Source: Desmodus rotundus
Lineage: Eukaryota; Chordata; Mammalia; Chiroptera; Phyllostomidae
Assembly (NCBI RefSeq): GCF_022682495.2
Contig: NW_026527478.1
Location: 454,814 to 518,813 of the forward strand
Direction of reading: 5' to 3'
Length of the DNA: 64,000 bases
A model generated the notes under the pieces. That model was not told the origin of the DNA. It worked only from the letters and a program-made list of their open reading frames with translations, and made no database searches. Positions 37,441 through 48,801 of this stretch are shown here, piece after piece. Positions within the stretch are counted from its first letter, which is position 1, and the number at the start of each line of letters is the position of its first letter. A program made the position numbers and the translations under genes.

Positions 37441-40400
37441 GGTGTGTCGGGATCTAGAATCTTGTGGTGCGGGTTCTGAGCACAATGGCCTCCTGAGATA
37501 AGCGGTTTCCTAGGATAAGGTTTCCAAGGATACGGTTGCCTTGGATACTGCATTCTAGAATGCGGTGTGTCGGGATCTAGAATCTTGTGGTGCGGGTTCT
37601 GAGCACAATGGCCTCCTGAGATAAGCGGTTTCCTAGGATACGGTTTCCAAGGATACGGTTGCCTTGGTTACTGCATTCTAGAATGCGGTGTGTCGGGATC
37701 TAGAATCTTGTGGTGCGGGTTCTGAGCACAACGGCCTCCTGAGATAAGCGGTTTCCTAGGATACGGTTTCCAAGGATACGGTTGCCTTGGTTACTGCATT
37801 CTAGAATGCGGTGTGTCAGGATCTAGAATCTTGTGGTGCGGGTTCTGAGCACAATGGCCTCCTGAGATAAGCGGTTTCCTAGGATACGGTTTCCAAGGAT
37901 ACGGTTGCCTTGGATACTGCATTCTAGAATGCGGTGTGTCGGGATCTAGAATCTTGTGGTTCGCGTTCTGAGCACAATGGCCTCCAGAGATAAGCGGTTT
38001 CCTAGTATACGGTTTCCAAGGATACGGTTGCCTTGGATACTGCATTCTAGAATGCGGTGTGTCGGGATCTAGAATCTTGTGGTGCGGATTCTGAGCACAA
38101 TAGCCTCCTGAGATAAGAGGTTTCCTAGGATAAGGTTTCCAAGGATACGGTTGCCTTGGATACTGCATTCTAGAATGCGGTGTGTCGGGATCTAGAATCT
38201 TGTGGTGCGGGTTCTGAGCACAATGGCCTCCTGAGATAAGCGGTTTCCTAGGATACGGTTTCCAAGGATACGGTTGCCTTGGTTACTGCATTCTAGAATG
38301 CGGTGTGTCGGGATCTAGAATCTTGTGGTGCGGGTTCTGAGCACAATGGCCTCCTGAGATAAGCGGTTTCCTAGATAGGGTTTCCAAGGATACGGTTGCC
38401 TTGGTTACTGCATTCTAGAATGCGGTGTGTCGGGATCTAGAATCTTGTGGTGCTGGTTCTGAGCACAATGGCCTCCTGAGATAAGCGGTTTCCTAGGATA
38501 CGGTTTCCAAGGATACGGTTGCCTTGGTTACTGCATTCTAGAATGCGGTGAGTCAGGATCTAGAACCTTGTGGTGTGGGTTCTGAGCACAATGGCCTCCA
38601 GAGTAAGCCGTTTCCTAGGATACGGTTTCCAAGGATACGGTTGCCTTGGTTACTGCATTCTAGAATGCGGTGTGTCAGGATGTAGAATCTTGTGGTGCTG
38701 GTTCTGAGCACAATGGCCTCCTGAGATAAGCGGTTTCCTAGGATACGGTTTCCAAGGATACGGTTGCCTTGGTTACTGCATTCTAGAATGCGGTGTGTCT
38801 GGATCTAGAATCTTGTGGTGCGGGTTCTGAGCACAATGGCCTCCTGAGATAAGCGGTTTCCTAGGATACGGTTTCCAAGGATACGGTTGCCTTGTTTACT
38901 ACATTCTAGAATGCGGTGTGTCGGGATCTAGAATCTTGTGGTGCGGGTTCTGAGCACAATGGCCTCCTGAGATAAGCGGTTTCCTAGGATACGGTTTCCA
39001 AGCATACGGTTGCCTTGGTTACTGCATTCTAGAATGCGGTGTGTCGGGATCTAGAATCTTGTGGTGCGGGTTCTGAGCACAATGGCCCCCTGAGATAAGC
39101 GGTTTCCTAGGATACGGTTTCCAAGGATACGGTTGCCTTGGTTACTGCATTCTAGAATGGGGTGTGTCGGGATCTAGAATCTTGTGGTGCGGATTCTGAG
39201 CACAATGGCCTCCTGAGATAAGCGGTTTCCTAGGATACGGTTTCCAAGGATACGGTTGCCTTGGTTACTGCATTCTAGAATGCGGTGTGTCGGGATCTAG
39301 AATCTTGTGGTGCGGGTTCTGAGCACAATGGCCTCCTGAGATAAGCGGTTTCCTAGGATACGGTTTCCAAGGATACGGTTGCCTTGGTTACTGCATTCTA
39401 GAATGCGGTGTGTCGGGATCTAGAATCTTGTGGTGCGGGTTCTGAGCACAATGGCCTCCTGAGATAAGCGGTTTCCTAGATACGGTTTCCAAGGATACAG
39501 TTGCCTTGGTTACTGCATTCTAGAATGCGGTGTGTCGGGATCTAGAATCTTGTGGTGCTGGTTGTGAGCACAATGGCCTCCTGAGATAAGCGGTTTCCTA
39601 GGATACGGTTTCCAAGGATACGGTTGCCTTGGTTACTGCATTCTAGAATGCGGTGAGTCAGGATCTAGAACCTTGTGGTGTGGGTTCTGAGCACAATGGC
39701 CTCCAGAGTAAGCCGTTTCCTAGGATACGGTTTCCAAGGATACGGTTGCCTTGGTTACTGCATTCTAGAATGCGGTGTGTCAGGATGTAGAATCTTGTGG
39801 TGCTGGTTCTGAGCACAATGGCCTCCTGAGATAAGCGGTTTCCTAGGATACGGTTTCCAAGGATACGGTTGCCTTGGTTACTGCATTCTAGAATGCGGTG
39901 TGTCGGGATCTAGAATCTTGTGGTGCTGGTTCTGAGCACAATGGCCTCCTGAGATAAGCGGTTTCCTAGGATACGGTTTCCAAGGATACGGTTGCCTTGG
40001 TTACTGCATTCTAGAATGCGGTGTGTCAGGATGTAGAATCTTGTGGTGCTGGTTCTGAGCACAATGGCCTCCGGAGATAAGCGGTTTCCTAGGATACGTT
40101 TTCCAAGGATACGGTTGCCTTGGTTACTGCATTCTAGAATGCGGTGTGTCGGGATCTAGAATCTTGTGGTGCGGGTTCTGAGCACAATGGCCTCCTGAGA
40201 TAAGCGGTTTCCTAGGATACGGTTTCCAAGGATACGGTTGCCTTGGTTACTGCATTCTAGAATGCGGTGTGTCGGGATCTAGAACCTTGTGGTGCGGGTT
40301 CTGAGCACAATGGCCTCCTGAGATAAGCGGTTTCCTAGGATACGGTTTCCAAGCATACGGTTGCCTTGGTTACTGCATTCTAGAATGCGGTGTGTCGGGA

Positions 40401-40755
40401 TCTAGAATCTTGTGGTGCTGGTTCTGAGCACAATGGCCTCCTGAGATAAGCGGTTTTAGGATACGGTTTCCAAGGATACGGTTGCCTTGGTTACTGCATT
40501 CTAGAATGCGGTGTGTCGGGATCTAGAATCTTGTGGTGCGGGTTCTGAGCACAATGGCCTCCTGAGATAAGCGGTTTCCTAGGATACGGTTTCCAAGGAT
40601 ACGGTTGCCTTGGTTACTGCATTCTAGAATGCGGTGTGTCGGGATCTAGAATCTTGTGGTGCTGGTTCTGAGCACAATGGCCTCCTGAGATAAGCGGTTT
40701 CCTAGGATACGGTTTCCAAGGATACGGTTGCCTTGGTTACTGCATTCTAGAATGG

Positions 40756-43700
40756 GTTGTGTCGGGATCTAGAATCTTGTGGTGCGGGTTCTGAGCACAA
40801 TGGCCTCCTGAGATAAGCGGTTTCCTAGGATACGGTTTCCAAGGATACGGTTGCCTTGGTTACTGCATTCTAGAATGCGGTGTGTCGGGATCTAGAATCT
40901 TGTGGTGCGGGTTCTGAGCACAATGGCCTCCTGAGATAAGCGGTTTCCTAGGATACGGTTTCCAAGGATACGGTTGCCTTGGTTACTGCATTCTAGAATG
41001 CGGTGTGTCGGGATCTAGAATCTTGTGGTGCTGGTTCTGAGCACAATGGCCTCCTGAGATAAGCGGTTTCCTAGGATACGGTTTCCAAGGATACGGTTGC
41101 CTTGGTTACTGCATTCTAGAATGCGGTGTGTCGGGATGTAGAATCTTGTGGTGCTGGTTCTGAGCACAATGGCCTCCGGAGATAAGCGGTTTCCTAGGAT
41201 ACGTTTTCCAAGGATACGGTTGCCTTGGTTACTGCATTCTAGAATGCGGTGTGTTGGGATCTAGAATCTTGTGGTGCGGGTTCTGAGCACAATGGCCTCC
41301 TGAGATAAGCGGTTTCCTAGGATACGGTTTCCAAGGATACGGTTGCCTTGGTTACTGCATTCTAGAATGCGGTGTGTCGGGATCTAGAACCTTGTGGTGC
41401 GGGTTCTGAGCACAATGGCCTCCTGAGATAAGCGGTTTCCTAGGATACGGTTTCCAAGCATACGGTTGCCTTGGTTACTGCATTCTAGAATGCGGTGTGT
41501 CGGGATCTAGAATCTTGTGGTGCTGGTTCTGAGCACAATGGCCTCCTGAGATAAGCGGTTTTAGGATACGGTTTCCAAGGATACGGTTGCCTTGGTTACT
41601 GCATTCTAGAATGCGGTGTGTCGGGATCTAGAATCTTGTGGTGCGGGTTCTGAGCACAATGGCCTCCTGAGATAAGCGGTTTCCTAGGATACGGTTTCCA
41701 AGGATACGGTTGCCTTGGTTACTGCATTCTAGAATGCGGTGTGTCGGGATCTAGAATCTTGTGGTGCTGGTTCTGAGCACAATGGCCTCCTGAGATAAGC
41801 GGTTTCCTAGGATACGGTTTCCAAGGATACGGTTGCCTTGGTTACTGCATTCTAGAATGCGGTGAGTCAGGATCTAGAACCTTGTGGTGTGGGTTCTGAG
41901 CACAATGGCCTCCAGAGTAAGCCGTTTCCTAGGATACGGTTTCCAAGGATACGGTTGCCTTGGTTACTGCATTCTAGAATGCGGTGTGTCAGGATGTAGA
42001 ATCTTGTGGTGCTGGTTCTGAGCACAATGGCCTCCTGAGATAAGCGGTTTCCTAGGATACGGTTTCCAAGGATACGGTTGCCTTGGTTACTGCATTCTAG
42101 AATGCGGTGTGTCGGGATCTAGAATCTTGTGGTGCTGGTTCTGAGCACAATGGCCTCCTGAGATAAGCGGTTTCCTAGGATACGGTTTCCAAGGATACGG
42201 TTGCCTTGGTTACTGCATTCTAGAATGCGGTGTGTCAGGATGTAGAATCTTGTGGTGCTGGTTCTGAGCACAATGGCCTCCGGAGATAAGCGGTTTCCTA
42301 GGATACGTTTTCCAAGGATACGGTTGCCTTGGTTACTGCATTCTAGAATGCGGTGTGTCGGGATCTAGAATCTTGTGGTGCGGGTTCTGAGCACAATAGC
42401 CTCCTGAGATAAGAGGTTTCCTAGGATAAGGTTTCCAAGGATACGGTTGCCTTGGATACTGCATTCTAGAATGCGGTGTGTCGGGATCTAGAATCTTGTG
42501 GTGCGGGTTCTGAGCACAATGGCCTCCTGAGATAAGCGGTTTCCTAGGATACGGTTTCCAAGGATACGGTTGCCTTGGTTACTGCATTCTAGAATGCGGT
42601 GTGTCGGGATCTAGAATCTTGTGGTGCGGGTTCTGAGCACAATGGCCTCCTGAGATAAGCGGTTTCCTAGATAGGGTTTCCAAGGATACGGTTGCCTTGG
42701 TTACTGCATTCTAGAATGCGGTGTGTCGGGATCTAGAATCTTGTGGTGCTGGTTCTGAGCACAATGGCCTCCTGAGATAAGCGGTTTCCTAGGATACGGT
42801 TTCCAAGGATACGGTTGCCTTGGTTACTGCATTCTAGAATGCGGTGAGTCAGGATCTAGAACCTTGTGGTGTGGGTTCTGAGCACAATGGCCTCCAGAGT
42901 AAGCCGTTTCCTAGGATACGGTTTCCAAGGATACGGTTGCCTTGGTTACTGCATTCTAGAATGCGGTGTGTCAGGATGTAGAATCTTGTGGTGCTGGTTC
43001 TGAGCACAATGGCCTCCTGAGATAAGCGGTTTCCTAGGATACGGTTTCCAAGGATACGGTTGCCTTGGTTACTGCATTCTAGAATGCGGTGTGTCTGGAT
43101 CTAGAATCTTGTGGTGCGGGTTCTGAGCACAATGGCCTCCTGAGATAAGCGGTTTCCTAGGATACGGTTTCCAAGGATACGGTTGCCTTGTTTACTACAT
43201 TCTAGAATGCGGTGTGTCGGGATCTAGAATCTTGTGGTGCGGGTTCTGAGCACAATGGCCTCCTGAGATAAGCGGTTTCCTAGGATACGGTTTCCAAGCA
43301 TACAGTTGCCTTGGTTACTGCATTCTAGAATGCGGTGTGTCGGGATCTAGAATCTTGTGGTGCGGGTTCTGAGCACAATGGCCCCCTGAGATAAGCGGTT
43401 TCCTAGGATACGGTTTCCAAGGATACGGTTGCCTTGGTTACTGCATTCTAGAATGCGGTGTGTCAGGATCTAGAATCTTGTGGTGCGGGTTCTGTGCACA
43501 ATGGCCTCCTGAGATAAGCGGTTTCCTAGGATACGGTTTCCAAGGATACGGTTGCCTTGGTTACTGCATTCTAGAATGCGGTGTGTCGGGATCTAGAATC
43601 TTGTGGTGCGGGTTCTGAGCACAATGGCCTCCTGAGATAAGCGGTTTCCTAGGATACGGTTTCCAAGGATACGGTTGCCTTGGTTACTGCATTCTAGAAT

Positions 43701-43948
43701 GCGGTGTGTCGGGATCTAGAATCTTGTGGTGCGGGTTCTGAGCACAATGGCCTCCTGAGATAAGCGGTTTCCTAGGATACGGTTTCCAAGGATACGGTTG
43801 CCTTGGTTACTGCATTCTAGAATGCGGTGTGTCGGGATCTAGAATCTTGTGGTGCGGGTTCTGAGCACAATGGCCTCCTGAGATAAGCGGTTTCCTAGGA
43901 TACGGTTTCCAAGGATACGGTTGCCTTGGTTACTGCATTCTAGAATGC
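40756..43948 (+). repeat. 3193-bp internal unit, first copy within B
   Basis: Corresponds to 31,055-34,247 at +9701, with ggttttagg at 41,557, ctagataggg at 42,670 and ctgtgcac at 43,492. The ggatacag change of copy A is absent here. Confidence 0.92.
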
Positions 43949-46900
43949 GGTGTGTCGGGATCTAGAATCTTGTGGTGCGGGTTCTGAGCACAATGGCCTC
44001 CTGAGATAAGCGGTTTCCTAGGATACGGTTTCCAAGGATACGGTTGCCTTGGTTACTGCATTCTAGAATGCGGTGTGTCGGGATCTAGAATCTTGTGGTG
44101 CGGGTTCTGAGCACAATGGCCTCCTGAGATAAGCGGTTTCCTAGGATACGGTTTCCAAGGATACGGTTGCCTTGGTTACTGCATTCTAGAATGCGGTGTG
44201 TCGGGATCTAGAATCTTGTGGTGCTGGTTCTGAGCACAATGGCCTCCTGAGATAAGCGGTTTCCTAGGATACGGTTTCCAAGGATACGGTTGCCTTGGTT
44301 ACTGCATTCTAGAATGCGGTGTGTCGGGATGTAGAATCTTGTGGTGCTGGTTCTGAGCACAATGGCCTCCGGAGATAAGCGGTTTCCTAGGATACGTTTT
44401 CCAAGGATACGGTTGCCTTGGTTACTGCATTCTAGAATGCGGTGTGTTGGGATCTAGAATCTTGTGGTGCGGGTTCTGAGCACAATGGCCTCCTGAGATA
44501 AGCGGTTTCCTAGGATACGGTTTCCAAGGATACGGTTGCCTTGGTTACTGCATTCTAGAATGCGGTGTGTCGGGATCTAGAACCTTGTGGTGCGGGTTCT
44601 GAGCACAATGGCCTCCTGAGATAAGCGGTTTCCTAGGATACGGTTTCCAAGCATACGGTTGCCTTGGTTACTGCATTCTAGAATGCGGTGTGTCGGGATC
44701 TAGAATCTTGTGGTGCTGGTTCTGAGCACAATGGCCTCCTGAGATAAGCGGTTTTAGGATACGGTTTCCAAGGATACGGTTGCCTTGGTTACTGCATTCT
44801 AGAATGCGGTGTGTCGGGATCTAGAATCTTGTGGTGCGGGTTCTGAGCACAATGGCCTCCTGAGATAAGCGGTTTCCTAGGATACGGTTTCCAAGGATAC
44901 GGTTGCCTTGGTTACTGCATTCTAGAATGCGGTGTGTCGGGATCTAGAATCTTGTGGTGCTGGTTCTGAGCACAATGGCCTCCTGAGATAAGCGGTTTCC
45001 TAGGATACGGTTTCCAAGGATACGGTTGCCTTGGTTACTGCATTCTAGAATGCGGTGAGTCAGGATCTAGAACCTTGTGGTGTGGGTTCTGAGCACAATG
45101 GCCTCCAGAGTAAGCCGTTTCCTAGGATACGGTTTCCAAGGATACGGTTGCCTTGGTTACTGCATTCTAGAATGCGGTGTGTCAGGATGTAGAATCTTGT
45201 GGTGCTGGTTCTGAGCACAATGGCCTCCTGAGATAAGCGGTTTCCTAGGATACGGTTTCCAAGGATACGGTTGCCTTGGTTACTGCATTCTAGAATGCGG
45301 TGTGTCGGGATCTAGAATCTTGTGGTGCTGGTTCTGAGCACAATGGCCTCCTGAGATAAGCGGTTTCCTAGGATACGGTTTCCAAGGATACGGTTGCCTT
45401 GGTTACTGCATTCTAGAATGCGGTGTGTCAGGATGTAGAATCTTGTGGTGCTGGTTCTGAGCACAATGGCCTCCGGAGATAAGCGGTTTCCTAGGATACG
45501 TTTTCCAAGGATACGGTTGCCTTGGTTACTGCATTCTAGAATGCGGTGTGTCGGGATCTAGAATCTTGTGGTGCGGGTTCTGAGCACAATAGCCTCCTGA
45601 GATAAGAGGTTTCCTAGGATAAGGTTTCCAAGGATACGGTTGCCTTGGATACTGCATTCTAGAATGCGGTGTGTCGGGATCTAGAATCTTGTGGTGCGGG
45701 TTCTGAGCACAATGGCCTCCTGAGATAAGCGGTTTCCTAGGATACGGTTTCCAAGGATACGGTTGCCTTGGTTACTGCATTCTAGAATGCGGTGTGTCGG
45801 GATCTAGAATCTTGTGGTGCGGGTTCTGAGCACAATGGCCTCCTGAGATAAGCGGTTTCCTAGATAGGGTTTCCAAGGATACGGTTGCCTTGGTTACTGC
45901 ATTCTAGAATGCGGTGTGTCGGGATCTAGAATCTTGTGGTGCTGGTTCTGAGCACAATGGCCTCCTGAGATAAGCGGTTTCCTAGGATACGGTTTCCAAG
46001 GATACGGTTGCCTTGGTTACTGCATTCTAGAATGCGGTGAGTCAGGATCTAGAACCTTGTGGTGTGGGTTCTGAGCACAATGGCCTCCAGAGTAAGCCGT
46101 TTCCTAGGATACGGTTTCCAAGGATACGGTTGCCTTGGTTACTGCATTCTAGAATGCGGTGTGTCAGGATGTAGAATCTTGTGGTGCTGGTTCTGAGCAC
46201 AATGGCCTCCTGAGATAAGCGGTTTCCTAGGATACGGTTTCCAAGGATACGGTTGCCTTGGTTACTGCATTCTAGAATGCGGTGTGTCTGGATCTAGAAT
46301 CTTGTGGTGCGGGTTCTGAGCACAATGGCCTCCTGAGATAAGCGGTTTCCTAGGATACGGTTTCCAAGGATACGGTTGCCTTGTTTACTACATTCTAGAA
46401 TGCGGTGTGTCGGGATCTAGAATCTTGTGGTGCGGGTTCTGAGCACAATGGCCTCCTGAGATAAGCGGTTTCCTAGGATACGGTTTCCAAGCATACAGTT
46501 GCCTTGGTTACTGCATTCTAGAATGCGGTGTGTCGGGATCTAGAATCTTGTGGTGCGGGTTCTGAGCACAATGGCCCCCTGAGATAAGCGGTTTCCTAGG
46601 ATACGGTTTCCAAGGATACGGTTGCCTTGGTTACTGCATTCTAGAATGCGGTGTGTCAGGATCTAGAATCTTGTGGTGCGGGTTCTGTGCACAATGGCCT
46701 CCTGAGATAAGCGGTTTCCTAGGATACGGTTTCCAAGGATACGGTTGCCTTGGTTACTGCATTCTAGAATGCGGTGTGTCGGGATCTAGAATCTTGTGGT
46801 GCGGGTTCTGAGCACAATGGCCTCCTGAGATAAGCGGTTTCCTAGGATACGGTTTCCAAGGATACGGTTGCCTTGGTTACTGCATTCTAGAATGCGGTGT

Positions 46901-47141
46901 GTCGGGATCTAGAATCTTGTGGTGCGGGTTCTGAGCACAATGGCCTCCTGAGATAAGCGGTTTCCTAGGATACGGTTTCCAAGGATACGGTTGCCTTGGT
47001 TACTGCATTCTAGAATGCGGTGTGTCGGGATCTAGAATCTTGTGGTGCGGGTTCTGAGCACAATGGCCTCCTGAGATAAGCGGTTTCCTAGGATACGGTT
47101 TCCAAGGATACGGTTGCCTTGGTTACTGCATTCTAGAATGC
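43949..47141 (+). repeat. 3193-bp internal unit, second copy within B
   Basis: Corresponds to 34,248-37,440 at +9701, with ggttttagg at 44,750, ctagataggg at 45,863 and ctgtgcac at 46,685. Confidence 0.92.
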
Positions 47142-48801
47142 GGTGTGTCGGGATCTAGAATCTTGTGGTGCGGGTTCTGAGCACAATGGCCTCCTGAGAT
47201 AAGCGGTTTCCTAGGATAAGGTTTCCAAGGATACGGTTGCCTTGGATACTGCATTCTAGAATGCGGTGTGTCGGGATCTAGAATCTTGTGGTGCGGGTTC
47301 TGAGCACAATGGCCTCCTGAGATAAGCGGTTTCCTAGGATACGGTTTCCAAGGATACGGTTGCCTTGGTTACTGCATTCTAGAATGCGGTGTGTCGGGAT
47401 CTAGAATCTTGTGGTGCGGGTTCTGAGCACAACGGCCTCCTGAGATAAGCGGTTTCCTAGGATACGGTTTCCAAGGATACGGTTGCCTTGGTTACTGCAT
47501 TCTAGAATGCGGTGTGTCAGGATCTAGAATCTTGTGGTGCGGGTTCTGAGCACAATGGCCTCCTGAGATAAGCGGTTTCCTAGGATACGGTTTCCAAGGA
47601 TACGGTTGCCTTGGATACTGCATTCTAGAATGCGGTGTGTCGGGATCTAGAATCTTGTGGTTCGCGTTCTGAGCACAATGGCCTCCAGAGATAAGCGGTT
47701 TCCTAGTATACGGTTTCCAAGGATACGGTTGCCTTGGATACTGCATTCTAGAATGCGGTGTGTCGGGATCTAGAATCTTGTGGTGCGGATTCTGAGCACA
47801 ATAGCCTCCTGAGATAAGAGGTTTCCTAGGATAAGGTTTCCAAGGATACGGTTGCCTTGGATACTGCATTCTAGAATGCGGTGTGTCGGGATCTAGAATC
47901 TTGTGGTGCGGGTTCTGAGCACAATGGCCTCCTGAGATAAGCGGTTTCCTAGGATACGGTTTCCAAGGATACGGTTGCCTTGGTTACTGCATTCTAGAAT
48001 GCGGTGTGTCGGGATCTAGAATCTTGTGGTGCGGGTTCTGAGCACAATGGCCTCCTGAGATAAGCGGTTTCCTAGATAGGGTTTCCAAGGATACGGTTGC
48101 CTTGGTTACTGCATTCTAGAATGCGGTGTGTCGGGATCTAGAATCTTGTGGTGCTGGTTCTGAGCACAATGGCCTCCTGAGATAAGCGGTTTCCTAGGAT
48201 ACGGTTTCCAAGGATACGGTTGCCTTGGTTACTGCATTCTAGAATGCGGTGAGTCAGGATCTAGAACCTTGTGGTGTGGGTTCTGAGCACAATGGCCTCC
48301 AGAGTAAGCCGTTTCCTAGGATACGGTTTCCAAGGATACGGTTGCCTTGGTTACTGCATTCTAGAATGCGGTGTGTCAGGATGTAGAATCTTGTGGTGCT
48401 GGTTCTGAGCACAATGGCCTCCTGAGATAAGCGGTTTCCTAGGATACGGTTTCCAAGGATACGGTTGCCTTGGTTACTGCATTCTAGAATGCGGTGTGTC
48501 TGGATCTAGAATCTTGTGGTGCGGGTTCTGAGCACAATGGCCTCCTGAGATAAGCGGTTTCCTAGGATACGGTTTCCAAGGATACGGTTGCCTTGTTTAC
48601 TACATTCTAGAATGCGGTGTGTCGGGATCTAGAATCTTGTGGTGCGGGTTCTGAGCACAATGGCCTCCTGAGATAAGCGGTTTCCTAGGATACGGTTTCC
48701 AAGCATACGGTTGCCTTGGTTACTGCATTCTAGAATGCGGTGTGTCGGGATCTAGAATCTTGTGGTGCGGGTTCTGAGCACAATGGCCCCCTGAGATAAG
48801 C

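Larger units (their letters stand above)
29401..39100 (+). repeat. 9701-bp higher-order unit (79 monomers), copy A
   Basis: All markers recur at +9701, for example aatgggg (29,455), ggttttagg (30,751; 31,856; 35,049), ctagataggg (32,969; 36,162; 38,374) and ttgtttactaca. Length equals 79 x 123 minus 16, and I could account for all 16 missing bases by summing the marker deletions (three 2-bp ggttttagg, one ctagatacgg, six ccagagtaag, three ctagataggg). Only three differences from copy B were noticed: ggatacgggttcc near 29,536, ggatacagtttcc near 33,095 and gaatcctgtgg near 37,091. Estimated identity is above 99.9%, by eye. Confidence 0.93.
39101..48801 (+). repeat. 9701-bp higher-order unit (79 monomers), copy B
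   Basis: Tandem repeat of copy A. The join lies in identical sequence between the ggccccctg monomer (39,085) and the aatgggg monomer (39,156). In copy B the same ggccccctg monomer (48,786) is followed by gtcagg and ctgtgcac as in other blocks, which shows that the A/B junction, not the B end, is the rearranged point. Copy B again holds two 3193-bp internal units. Confidence 0.93.
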
